Shown one piece after another: positions 16,596 to 25,218 of a stretch of 64,000 nt of DNA; the first letter of the stretch is position 1, and each line of letters opens with the position of its first letter. The translations under genes were made by a program, and so were the position numbers. The notes beneath the pieces were generated by a model. The model was not told the origin of the DNA. It did no database searches and saw nothing but the letters and a program-made list of their open reading frames with translations. Where the stretch lies: positions 310,001 to 374,000 of the forward strand of contig NZ_CABVIY010000007.1 of the NCBI RefSeq assembly GCF_902498195.1, given 5' to 3'. The DNA is from Pseudomonas fluorescens. Its GTDB lineage: Bacteria > Pseudomonadota > Gammaproteobacteria > Pseudomonadales > Pseudomonadaceae.

Positions 16596-17336
16596 TTAAT
16601 CCATGAAGCCCTGGAGCTTCAACTCAATGGAGCGAGGGTTTTCACCTTCGGCGATCGACAGGATGCCTTCCAGCAACATTTCGCGATAACGCGACTGGCG
16701 CAACGCAACGGATTTGAGTTTGGCGGCAATCGGCAGCAACACCAGGTTGGCACTGGCCACGCCGTAGATGGTGGCGACGAAGGCCACGGCGATGCCGTTG
16801 CCCAGCTGCGACGGATCCCCGAGGTTGCCCATGACGTGAATCAGGCCCATCACCGCACCGATGATGCCGATGGTCGGCGCATAACCACCCATGCTTTCGA
16901 ATACCTTGGCGGCCTCGATGTCGCGGCTTTCCTGGGTGTAGAAATCCACTTCCAGGATGCTGCGGATCGCTTCGGGTTCGGCGCCGTCCACCAGCAGTTG
17001 CAGGCCCTTGCGCGAGTAGCTGTCCGGTTCGGCGTCGGCCACCCCTTCCAGGCCGAGCAAGCCTTCCTTGCGCGCGGTCAGGCTCCAGTTGACGACACGA
17101 TCGATGCCCCCGGCCAGGTCGACACGCGGAGGAAACAGAATCCACCCCAGGATCTGCATGGCGCGCTTGAACGCGCTCATCGGCGATTGCAGCAATGCCG
17201 CGCCGACGGTCCCGCCGAGCACGATCAGTGCCGCCGGGCCGTTGGCCAGGGCGCCCAGGTGGCCGCCTTCCAGGTAGTTGCCGCCGATGATGGCGACGAA
17301 CGCCATGATGATGCCGATCAGGCTTAGAACGTCCAT
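16596..17336 (-). CDS. motC: Flagellar stator protein MotC
   Basis: A 246-residue MotA-type proton channel subunit with four membrane helices. The conserved MotA segments are present: IGIIMAFVAIIGGNYLEGG at the N terminus and GGYAPTIGIIGAVMGLIHVM at about residues 149-168. Its ATG overlaps the cheB stop by 1 bp. In P. aeruginosa MotCD is the stator that supports swarming and is subject to c-di-GMP control through FlgZ. Confidence 0.95.
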   Translation of the reverse strand: MDVLSLIGIIMAFVAIIGGNYLEGGHLGALANGPAALIVLGGTVGAALLQSPMSAFKRAMQILGWILFPPRVDLAGGIDRVVNWSLTARKEGLLGLEGVADAEPDSYSRKGLQLLVDGAEPEAIRSILEVDFYTQESRDIEAAKVFESMGGYAPTIGIIGAVMGLIHVMGNLGDPSQLGNGIAVAFVATIYGVASANLVLLPIAAKLKSVALRQSRYREMLLEGILSIAEGENPRSIELKLQGFMD

Positions 17337-18469
17337 CAGATACAGGCCTCGACCAGGTGCTTGCCGATGTCATCGAGGCTGTACACCGCGTCGGCGAGTT
17401 CGGCTTTGACGATGGCCATCGGCATGCCGTAGATCACGCAGCTGGCTTCATCCTGGGCCCAGATCGAACTGCCACCCTGTTTCAACAGGCGCGCACCTTC
17501 GCGACCGTCGGCGCCCATGCCGGTCAACACCACCGCCAGAACTTTGTCGCCGTAGGTCTTGGCCGCCGAACCGAAGGTGATGTCCACGCACGGCTTGTAG
17601 TTCAAACGCTCGTCGCCCGGCAGGATTTTCACCGCGCCACGGCCGTCGATCATCATTTGCTTGCCACCCGGTGCCAGCAGCGCCAGGCCCGGACGCAGGA
17701 TGTCGCCATCCTCGGCTTCCTTGACGCTGATGCGGCACAGCTTGTCCAGGCGCTCGGCGAAGGCCTTGGTGAAGGCTGCCGGCATGTGCTGGATCAGCAC
17801 GATCGGTGCCGGAAAGCTGGCTGGCAACTGGGTCAGTACCCGCTGCAGGGCAACCGGGCCGCCGGTGGACGTGCCGATGGCCACCAGCTTGTAGGCTTTG
17901 CGCTTGGGTGCCGGCGACGACGGGCTGGCCGCCGCGTGGGTACGCGCCGGAATCGGTGCAGGCGCCGGACGCACCGGTGCGCTGCCGCCATAACTGCCCA
18001 GGCTTGAAGGCGCCGGGGCTGGCGCAGGGGCGGCGACCGGAGCCGGCGCACTGTAGCTGCTGACGCGTCGGTTACTGCGCGAGATGCTGAGAATTTTTTC
18101 GCACAGCAGTTGCTTGACCTTCTCGGGGTTGCGCGAGATGTCTTCGAAATTCTTCGGCAGGAAGTCCACCGCGCCGGCGTCCAGCGCATCGAGGGTCACC
18201 CGGGCGCCTTCGTGGGTCAGCGAGGAAAACATCAAGACCGGTGTCGGGCAGCGCTGCATGATGTGCCGCACCGCCGTGATGCCGTCCATCATCGGCATCT
18301 CGTAGTCCATGGTGATCACGTCCGGCTTGAGGGCCAGCGCCTGATCGATCGCCTCTTTTCCGTTGGTCGCCGTACCGACGACCTGGATATTCGAATCCGC
18401 TGAAAGAATTTCCGAGACGCGGCGGCGGAAAAACCCCGAATCATCCACCACCAGGACCTTGACTGCCAT
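17336..18469 (-). CDS. cheB: Chemotaxis methylesterase/glutamine deamidase CheB
   Basis: A 377-residue protein. The receiver domain (residues 1-125) has phospho-acceptor Asp55 in TMDYEMP. A Pro/Ala-rich linker spans about 140-190. The methylesterase domain has Ser201 in GTSTGG, His228 in LIQHMP and Asp321 in GMGADGREG, so the triad is complete. The start is the ATG at 18469, 5 nt after GGAG. It demethylates receptors when phosphorylated by CheA. No cheR is in the window. Confidence 0.96.
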   Translation of the reverse strand: MAVKVLVVDDSGFFRRRVSEILSADSNIQVVGTATNGKEAIDQALALKPDVITMDYEMPMMDGITAVRHIMQRCPTPVLMFSSLTHEGARVTLDALDAGAVDFLPKNFEDISRNPEKVKQLLCEKILSISRSNRRVSSYSAPAPVAAPAPAPAPSSLGSYGGSAPVRPAPAPIPARTHAAASPSSPAPKRKAYKLVAIGTSTGGPVALQRVLTQLPASFPAPIVLIQHMPAAFTKAFAERLDKLCRISVKEAEDGDILRPGLALLAPGGKQMMIDGRGAVKILPGDERLNYKPCVDITFGSAAKTYGDKVLAVVLTGMGADGREGARLLKQGGSSIWAQDEASCVIYGMPMAIVKAELADAVYSLDDIGKHLVEACI

Positions 18470-18519
18470 AAACACTCCGTTAGATGCAGCGGGGCCTCAG
18501 TCGCCCCGCTCCACCAGAA

Positions 18520-20787
18520 TCAAATACGCCGTGTGGCGTAACGCTTGAGCATGCTCGGAACATCGAGAATCAGCGCAATGCGCCCGTCACCGGTAATGGT
18601 GGCGCCCGACATGCCCGGGGTTCCCTGGAGCATTTTGCCCAATGGCTTGATGACCACTTCTTCCTGGCCCACCAGTTGATCGACGACGAAGCCGATCCGC
18701 TGGGTGCCCACCGAAAGGATCACCACATGGCCTTCGCGCTGCTCTTCGTGAGCGGCGGAGCTGACCAACCAGCGCTTGAGGTAGAACAACGGCAGCGCCT
18801 TGTCCCGCACGATCACCACTTCCTGGCCATCCACCACATTGGTGGTCGACAGGTCGAGGTGGAAGATCTCGTTGACGTTCACCAGCGGGAACGCGAAGGC
18901 CTGGTTGCCGAGCATGACCATCAGGGTCGGCATGATCGCCAGGGTCAACGGCACCTTGATGATGATCTTCGATCCCTGGCCCTTGGCCGAGAAGATGTTG
19001 ATCGAGCCGTTGAGCTGGGAAATCTTGGTCTTCACCACGTCCATGCCCACGCCACGACCCGACACGTCGGAAATCTCGGTCTTGGTCGAGAAGCCCGGGG
19101 CGAAAATCAGGTTGTAGCACTCGGTGTCGCTCAGCCGGTCGGCCGCGTCCTTGTCCATCACGCCGCGTTTCACCGCGATGGCACGCAGGACGTTCGGGTC
19201 CATGCCCTTGCCGTCATCGGAGATCGACAACAGGATGTGGTCGCCTTCCTGTTCGGCTGCCAGGATCACCTTGCCGCCACGGGCCTTGCCCGACGCTTCG
19301 CGCTCTTCCGGCGACTCGATGCCGTGGTCGACCGCGTTGCGCACCAAGTGGACCAGCGGGTCGGCCAGGGCCTCGACGAGGTTCTTGTCGAGGTCGGTTT
19401 CTTCGCCGACCAGCTCCAGGTTGATCTCTTTCTTCAGCTGGCGAGCCAGGTCGCGAACCAGGCGCGGGAAACGCCCGAAGACTTTCTTGATCGGTTGCAT
19501 CCGGGTCTTCATGACCGCGGTCTGCAGGTCGGCCGTGACCACGTCGAGGTTCGACACGGCCTTGGACATCGCCTCATCGGCGCTGTTGGCCCCCAGGCGA
19601 ACCAGGCGGTTACGCACCAGTACCAGTTCGCCGACCATGTTCATGATTTCGTCCAGGCGCGCGGTGTCGACCCGCACGGTGGTCTCGGCTTCGCTGGCCG
19701 GTTTTTCCGCGGGCGGCGAGGCCGGGGCACGGGCGGGTGCCGGGGCAGCGGCGGCTGGAGCAGCGGCTGGAGCGGGTGTTTCGGCTTTCGGCTCGGGCGC
19801 CTTGGCCGCCGGTGCAGGCGCCGCAGCCTTGGCCACCGGCGTTGCAACCGGGGCGCTGGCGCCGGAGGCCTTGCCGACTTCCGTGAACTTGCCCTTGCCG
19901 TGCAATTCGTCGAGCAGTGATTCGAATTCGTGATCGGAGATCAGGTCGCTGCCGGCCGCAACGGCGGCTGGCGCGGCGGGTGTCGGCACCGACGCAATGG
20001 CCGATTCCAGCGCCTCCACCGCAAAGTTGCCCTTGCCGTGCAGCTGGTCGAGCAGTGCTTCGAATTCGTCGTCGGTGATGTCGGAGCTGTCGCCCGCGGC
20101 TTTCGGCGCTTCTGGCGCGGCCGGTGCAGCCGCAGCCACCGCATCGACGGCGAACTGGCCTTTGCCGTGCAGCTGGTCGAGTAACGACTCGAATTCGGCA
20201 TCGGTGATTTCGTCGCTGGCAACGGCATCGCCGGCAGGTGCCGGAGCCGTCGTGGTGGCCTCGGCCTCGGCCTTGACGGCGTTCAGCGAGTCCAGCAGTT
20301 GTTCGAATTCATTGTCGGTGATGTCGCCCGATTCGCTTTCGGCGACAGGCGCTTGCACCACCTCGGCCACCGGCGCAGGTGCGGCCTCGTCGGCCGTTTG
20401 CGGTTCGGCCAGACGGGCCAGGGCCGCCAGCAATTCAGGTGTGGCAGCCGTGATCGGGCTGCGCTCGCGGACTTCGCTGAACATGCTGTTCACCGCGTCC
20501 AGCGCTTCGAGAACCACGTCCATCAGTTCCGAGTCGACGCGACGTTCACCCTTGCGCAGGATGTCGAACACGTTCTCGGCGATGTGACAGCACTCCACCA
20601 GCTCGTTGAGCTGGAGGAAGCCGGCGCCCCCTTTTACAGTGTGAAAACCGCGAAAAATTGCATTGAGCAAGTCCGCATCATCCGGTCGGCTTTCCAGCTC
20701 GACCAGTTGCTCGGACAGTTGCTCTAGAATCTCGCCGGCCTCAACCAGGAAATCCTGAAGGATCTCTTCATCGGCGCCGAAGCTCAT
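18520..20787 (-). CDS. cheA: Chemotaxis histidine kinase CheA
   Basis: A 755-residue kinase. The Hpt domain P1 has His49 in GFHTVKGGAGF. A linker of about 240 residues then carries four copies of a motif of the form I(T/S)D-EFE-LLD-LHGKG-F (residues 155-169, 193-212, 236-255 and 282-301) between Ala/Pro stretches. The dimerisation domain P3 starts near 370, the ATPase P4 has DAVDHGIESPEER and DDGKGM, and the CheW-like P5 is C-terminal. A clear CheY-binding P2 fold is not evident, so the repeats may serve CheY or ParP binding. It phosphorylates CheY and CheB. Confidence 0.96.
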   Translation of the reverse strand: MSFGADEEILQDFLVEAGEILEQLSEQLVELESRPDDADLLNAIFRGFHTVKGGAGFLQLNELVECCHIAENVFDILRKGERRVDSELMDVVLEALDAVNSMFSEVRERSPITAATPELLAALARLAEPQTADEAAPAPVAEVVQAPVAESESGDITDNEFEQLLDSLNAVKAEAEATTTAPAPAGDAVASDEITDAEFESLLDQLHGKGQFAVDAVAAAAPAAPEAPKAAGDSSDITDDEFEALLDQLHGKGNFAVEALESAIASVPTPAAPAAVAAGSDLISDHEFESLLDELHGKGKFTEVGKASGASAPVATPVAKAAAPAPAAKAPEPKAETPAPAAAPAAAAPAPARAPASPPAEKPASEAETTVRVDTARLDEIMNMVGELVLVRNRLVRLGANSADEAMSKAVSNLDVVTADLQTAVMKTRMQPIKKVFGRFPRLVRDLARQLKKEINLELVGEETDLDKNLVEALADPLVHLVRNAVDHGIESPEEREASGKARGGKVILAAEQEGDHILLSISDDGKGMDPNVLRAIAVKRGVMDKDAADRLSDTECYNLIFAPGFSTKTEISDVSGRGVGMDVVKTKISQLNGSINIFSAKGQGSKIIIKVPLTLAIMPTLMVMLGNQAFAFPLVNVNEIFHLDLSTTNVVDGQEVVIVRDKALPLFYLKRWLVSSAAHEEQREGHVVILSVGTQRIGFVVDQLVGQEEVVIKPLGKMLQGTPGMSGATITGDGRIALILDVPSMLKRYATRRI

Positions 20788-20851
20788 TAAGGGTGTGCTC
20801 CTAACAGGTTTAAAAACCCAAAAAACCTAAAGTTTCAAAGTGCTGAAGATT

Positions 20852-21640
20852 CTAGAAACCCAGGCTGGATAACAAATCGTCCACATCGTCCTGACCGGAC
20901 ACAACGTCTTCTCTTTTATCGGCATGAATCTGCGGACCTTCACCCTGAGAGAGATGTTTTTGTGGATCTTTTTCTGCAAGCATCGCCGCACGGTCATGTT
21001 CGATGCCCGCGAAGCGGTCTACCTGGCTGGCCATGAGCACGAGCTTGAGCAGGTTGCTTTCAACTTCGGTGACCAGTTGGGTCACGCGCTTGATCACCTG
21101 GCCGGTGAGGTCCTGGTAATCCTGGGCCAACAGGATGTCGTTGAGGTTGCTCGACACGGCGCGACCATCCTCGGCGCTACGCGCCAGGAACCCGTCGACG
21201 CGCCGGGCCAGTTCGCGAAACTCTTCAGCCCCGACTTCGCGACGCATGAAGCGCCCCCAGTCCGTGCTCAAGGCCTGGGCTTCCTCACTCAGGCGATTGA
21301 CCACCGGCGTGGCATTTTCCACCAGGTCCATGGTGCGGTTGGCCGCGGCCTCGGTCAGCTTGACCACATACCCCAGGCGCTCGGTGGCGTCGGTGATCTG
21401 TGACACTTCCTCGGCTTGCGGCATGTGCGGGTCAATCTGGAAATTGACGATCGCGCTGTGCAGCTCGCGGGTGAGCTTGCCCACTTCCTGATACAGGCCG
21501 CGGTCACGGGTCTGGTTGAGCTCATGGATCAATTGCACAGCATCGCCGAACCTGCCTTTTTCAAGGCTCGCGACCAATTCGACGGCGTGTTTTTTCAGGG
21601 TCGATTCAAAATCGCCCTGCGAAGATTCGTTATGCCCCAT
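20852..21640 (-). CDS. cheZ: CheY-P phosphatase CheZ
   Basis: A 262-residue helical protein. The conserved segment AQDYQDLTGQ (residues 172-181) belongs to the long hairpin that inserts into the CheY active site. The C-terminal tail DDVDDLLSSLGF is the CheY-binding helix, joined by a charged linker. It speeds dephosphorylation of CheY. It lies between cheY and cheA, the usual order in Pseudomonas. Confidence 0.95.
   Translation of the reverse strand: MGHNESSQGDFESTLKKHAVELVASLEKGRFGDAVQLIHELNQTRDRGLYQEVGKLTRELHSAIVNFQIDPHMPQAEEVSQITDATERLGYVVKLTEAAANRTMDLVENATPVVNRLSEEAQALSTDWGRFMRREVGAEEFRELARRVDGFLARSAEDGRAVSSNLNDILLAQDYQDLTGQVIKRVTQLVTEVESNLLKLVLMASQVDRFAGIEHDRAAMLAEKDPQKHLSQGEGPQIHADKREDVVSGQDDVDDLLSSLGF
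20916..20942 (-). promoter_or_regulatory. Possible FliA (sigma-28) promoter inside cheZ, reading to cheA
   Basis: On the minus strand TGAAGGT, 12 bp, then a perfect GCCGATAA. This is close to the sigma-28 consensus TAAAGTTT-N11-GCCGATAA. Transcripts would start near 20906, in the end of cheZ, about 120 bp before cheA. The codons also spell Ala-Asp-Lys, so the match could be chance. Confidence 0.35.
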
Positions 21641-21659
21641 AGCTCCCCCGTGGCGCAGT

Positions 21660-22031
21660 TCAACCGATGCGTTCGAAAATCTTCTCGATTTTTTCTTTCA
21701 ACGCCTGGGCCGTGAAGGGTTTGACCACATAGCCGTTTACACCGGCCTGGGCGGCTTCGATGATCTGCTCGCGCTTGGCTTCAGCAGTCACCATCAGCAC
21801 CGGCAGGTGCTTGAGTTTTTCATCGGCACGCACGTGGCGCAGCAGATCGATACCGGTCATGCCAGGCATGTTCCAGTCCGTTACCAGAAAGTCGATGCTC
21901 CCGCTGTTGAGGACCGGAATGGCGGTAGTGCCATCGTCAGCCTCGACCGTGTTGGTGAACCCAAGGTCACGCAACAGGTTTTTAATGATCCGCCGCATCG
22001 TTGAGAAGTCATCAACGATGAGGATTTTCAT
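21660..22031 (-). CDS. cheY: Chemotaxis response regulator CheY
   Basis: A 123-residue single receiver domain: acidic pair DD near residues 7-8, phospho-acceptor Asp52 (VTDWNMPGM), Thr82 in VTAEA, and Lys104 in VVKPF. Phospho-CheY binds FliM to change motor rotation. The correct start is the ATG at 22031; the open frame upstream overlaps fliA and has no support. There is a 166-bp gap to fliA that may hold its own promoter, but I could not assign one. Confidence 0.96.
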   Translation of the reverse strand: MKILIVDDFSTMRRIIKNLLRDLGFTNTVEADDGTTAIPVLNSGSIDFLVTDWNMPGMTGIDLLRHVRADEKLKHLPVLMVTAEAKREQIIEAAQAGVNGYVVKPFTAQALKEKIEKIFERIG

Positions 22032-22197
22032 GTTCTTGTCCAATTCGACCTCCAAGCAGACTAAAACGCGCCCAGCACCTGGACGCGCCATTTCAATCAA
22101 TCTGGCAAAGCACTCGATGACGGTGTGGAGTACAACGGATCGAGACCGGTGCGGTTCATCACCCCACCAGCCACGTCGCAGTGCCCCCACACTGCCT

Positions 22198-22938
22198 TCA
22201 GCGCGCTCGCCACTCTCCCAAACGCCCCCGCAAACGGGCCGCGCACTGGCTGTGTAACTGGCTGACCCGAGATTCGCTGACCCCCAGGACCTCACCGATT
22301 TCCTTGAGGTTCAGCTCTTCGTCGTAGTACAGCGCCAACACCAGTCGCTCGCGCTCCGGCAAATTGGCAATCGCATCCGCCAGCGCCGCCTGGAAGCGTT
22401 CGTCTTCCAGATCGCGTGACGGTTCGAGATGAGCACTCGCGCCATCCTCGTGCAGCCCTTCGTGTTCGCCGTCCTGCAACAGATCGTCGAAACTGAACAA
22501 GCGGCTGCCCAGGGTGTCGTTCAAAATCCCGTAGTAATCGTCGAGACTCAATTGGAGTTCGGCCGCAACCTCGTGATCTTTAGCGTCACGGCCGGTTTTA
22601 GCTTCAATCGAGCGAATGGCGTCGCTGACCATTCGGGTGTTGCGGTGAACCGAACGTGGCGCCCAGTCCCCTTTTCGTACTTCATCGAGCATGGCGCCGC
22701 GGATGCGGATGCCGGCGTAGGTCTCGAAACTCGCGCCTTTGCTGGCGTCATATTTGGTGGACACTTCCAGCAGGCCGATCATCCCGGCCTGGATCAGGTC
22801 TTCGACCTGGACACTGGCCGGCAGACGCGCCAGCAAGTGGTAGGCAATGCGTTTGACCAGTGGCGCGTAACGCTCGATCAGCTCGTACTGCGCGTCACGC
22901 GCCGACTTCTTGTACAGGTTGTAGCCGCTGGCTGTCAT
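22198..22938 (-). CDS. fliA: Flagellar sigma factor FliA (sigma-28)
   Basis: A 246-residue sigma-70 family factor with regions 2 (APLVKRIAYHLLARLP...VEDLIQAGMIGLLE), 3 and 4 (LPERERLVLALYYDEELNLKEIGEVLGVSESRVSQLHSQ). It transcribes late flagellar genes such as fliC and is held by FlgM until the hook is complete. Its ATG overlaps the fleN stop by 4 bp. Confidence 0.97.
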   Translation of the reverse strand: MTASGYNLYKKSARDAQYELIERYAPLVKRIAYHLLARLPASVQVEDLIQAGMIGLLEVSTKYDASKGASFETYAGIRIRGAMLDEVRKGDWAPRSVHRNTRMVSDAIRSIEAKTGRDAKDHEVAAELQLSLDDYYGILNDTLGSRLFSFDDLLQDGEHEGLHEDGASAHLEPSRDLEDERFQAALADAIANLPERERLVLALYYDEELNLKEIGEVLGVSESRVSQLHSQCAARLRGRLGEWRAR

Positions 22939-23765
22939 AGCACGGGTCCTGCCGTCTGTTGCACGAGGCGCTCAACGAAAAACTCCAGGTGCCCGCGCGG
23001 GTTGGCGGGCAGCGGCCAGGTATCGACCTTTTGTGCGATGGCCTTGAACGCCAGCGAGCACTTGGAACGCGGGAACGCTTCGTACACGGCGCGCTGCTTC
23101 TGCACCGCCTTGCGCACGCTTTCGTCGTAGGGCACCGCGCCGACGTATTGCAGGGCCACGTCGAGGAAGCGGTCGGTGACCTTGGTCAACTTGGCGAACA
23201 GGTTGCGACCTTCCTGCGGGCTCTGCGCCATGTTGGCCAGGACGCGGAAGCGGTTCATGCCGTAATCGCGGTTGAGCAGCTTGATCAGGGCGTAGGCGTC
23301 GGTGATCGAGGTCGGTTCATCGCAGACCACCAGCAACACTTCCTGCGCGGCGCGCACGAAACTGACTACCGAGTCACCGATACCCGCAGCGGTGTCGATC
23401 ACCAGTACATCGAGGTTGTCGCCGATGTCGCTGAACGCCTGGATCAGGCCGGCGTGCTGCGCCGGGCTCAGGTGAACCATGCTCTGGGTGCCGGACGCGG
23501 CCGGCACGATGCGGATGCCGCCGGGCCCCTGCAACAGGACGTCGCGCAGCTCGCAGCGGCCTTCGATCACGTCGGCCAGGGTACGTTTGGGGGTCAGGCC
23601 CAGCAGAACGTCGACGTTCGCCAGCCCAAGGTCGGCGTCCAGCAGCATGACGCGCCGGCCAAGCTCCGCCAAAGCCAGGGACAAGTTCACTGACACGTTA
23701 GTTTTCCCGACGCCACCTTTGCCGCCGGTCACCGCGATCACCTGTACGGGATGCATGCTGCCCAT
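22935..23765 (-). CDS. fleN: Flagellar number regulator FleN (FlhG)
   Basis: A 276-residue MinD/ParA-type ATPase with deviant Walker A GGKGGVGKTN at residues 14-23 and a C-terminal amphipathic tail. In Pseudomonas FleN binds FleQ and limits flagellar number; it also affects FleQ response to c-di-GMP. It stands after flhF with a 116-bp gap and before fliA. Confidence 0.96.
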   Translation of the reverse strand: MGSMHPVQVIAVTGGKGGVGKTNVSVNLSLALAELGRRVMLLDADLGLANVDVLLGLTPKRTLADVIEGRCELRDVLLQGPGGIRIVPAASGTQSMVHLSPAQHAGLIQAFSDIGDNLDVLVIDTAAGIGDSVVSFVRAAQEVLLVVCDEPTSITDAYALIKLLNRDYGMNRFRVLANMAQSPQEGRNLFAKLTKVTDRFLDVALQYVGAVPYDESVRKAVQKQRAVYEAFPRSKCSLAFKAIAQKVDTWPLPANPRGHLEFFVERLVQQTAGPVL

Positions 23766-23881
23766 GTTATTTCTTTACCTTGTCTTGCATAGACGGAGGC
23801 CACATTACTGGCTGCGCGTTCACCAACTGAACAATGCATGGCAGACCATCGATGTAGGTACAAAAACGATTCATTGTTACC

Positions 23882-25207
23882 TCAGCCTACCTGCTTGGTG
23901 GGGCTGTGGTAGATATCAGCGAACATGTCAGCCATGGCTTCTTCGCTGGGCTCTTCCTGCATTTGCACGCTGACGGCGCGACTGACCAGCTGATGACGGC
24001 GCGGCAGATGCAGATCATCCGGAATCCGCGGGCCATCGGTCAGGTAAGCCACCGGCAATTCATGACTGATGGCCAGGCTCAACACCTCGCCCAGGCTCGC
24101 CGTCTCATCCAGTTTAGTCAGGATGCAGCCAGCGAGGCCGCAACGCTTGTAACTGTGATAAGCGGCAGTTAGAACCTGTTTCTGGCTGGTGGTTGCCAGG
24201 ACCAGGTAATTCTTTGAGCGGATGCCACGCCCGGCCAGGCTTTCGAGCTGCATGCGCAGCGCCGGATCGCTGGCCTGCAGGCCGGCGGTGTCGATCAGCA
24301 CGACGCGCTTGCGCAGCAGTGGATCCAGCGCCTGCACCAGCGATTGACCCGGGTCGACGTGGGTCACCGACACATTGAGAATCCGACCGAGGGTCTTGAG
24401 TTGTTCCTGCGCACCAATACGGTAGCTGTCCATGCTCACCAGCGCGATGTTTTGCGCGCCGTACTTGAGCACGTAACGGGCGGCCAGCTTGGCCAGGGTG
24501 GTGGTCTTGCCCATGCCGGCAGGGCCGACCATGGCAATCACACCGCCCTCTTCCAGCGGTTCCATTTCCGGCGTGACGATCATCCGCGCCAGGTGCGCGA
24601 GCAACATGCGCCAGGCCTGGCGGGGTTCTTCAATCTCGGTGATCAGCGCCAGCAGATCCCGCGACAACGGGCCGGACAGGCCGATGCGCTGCAAACGGCG
24701 CCAGAGATTGGCCTGGTCCGGGCGGCTGCCTTGCAGCTGGTTCCAGGCCAGGGAGCCCAACTGCACTTCAAGCAGCTCGCGCAGGCCGTTGAGTTCGAAA
24801 CGCATCGAATCGAACGCACGCTGGTCGACACTCGGCGCGGCAGCCGGGGCTGGCGCCGGGCGACGGGGTTCGGCATAGGTCGGTTCGATCAGCGGTTCGG
24901 CGGCGGTCAACGGCAGGCCGGCGAACAACTGGCGATTGGTGGCGTTGTCGCTCTCGCCCTCGCTGCGCAGGCTCAACTCGGCCTGGGCGGTGACGATCCG
25001 CGACTGCGTCTTGCGCAGCTCGTCTTCGAGCTCCATGTTCGGTACACGCGGCGCCAGCGCCGACAGCTTGTAATCCAGGGCAGCCGTCAGCTCGACACCC
25101 CCGGCGATCCGGCGGTTGCCAATGATGGCGGCTTCAGCGCCCAGCTCATCACGAACCAGTTTCATGGCCTGACGCATATCGGCGGCGAAAAAACGCTTAA
25201 CTTGCAT
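23882..25207 (-). CDS. flhF: Flagellar placement GTPase FlhF
   Basis: A 441-residue SRP-family GTPase. The N-terminal B domain (residues 1-130) is variable with a Pro/Ala stretch at 113-125. An N domain follows, then the G domain with GPAGMGKTTT at 228-237, VSMDSYRIGAQEQL and LIDTAGL. FlhF marks the pole at which the flagellum is built. It lies 11 bp after flhA, so it is in the same operon. Confidence 0.96.
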   Translation of the reverse strand: MQVKRFFAADMRQAMKLVRDELGAEAAIIGNRRIAGGVELTAALDYKLSALAPRVPNMELEDELRKTQSRIVTAQAELSLRSEGESDNATNRQLFAGLPLTAAEPLIEPTYAEPRRPAPAPAAAPSVDQRAFDSMRFELNGLRELLEVQLGSLAWNQLQGSRPDQANLWRRLQRIGLSGPLSRDLLALITEIEEPRQAWRMLLAHLARMIVTPEMEPLEEGGVIAMVGPAGMGKTTTLAKLAARYVLKYGAQNIALVSMDSYRIGAQEQLKTLGRILNVSVTHVDPGQSLVQALDPLLRKRVVLIDTAGLQASDPALRMQLESLAGRGIRSKNYLVLATTSQKQVLTAAYHSYKRCGLAGCILTKLDETASLGEVLSLAISHELPVAYLTDGPRIPDDLHLPRRHQLVSRAVSVQMQEEPSEEAMADMFADIYHSPTKQVG

Positions 25208-25218
25208 AAACCACTACC

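Noticed and set aside
22032..22295. Longer CheY reading frame with an extra 88 N-terminal residues
   Set aside because: The extension overlaps fliA, has no receiver-like sequence, and the start at 22031 gives exactly the normal CheY.
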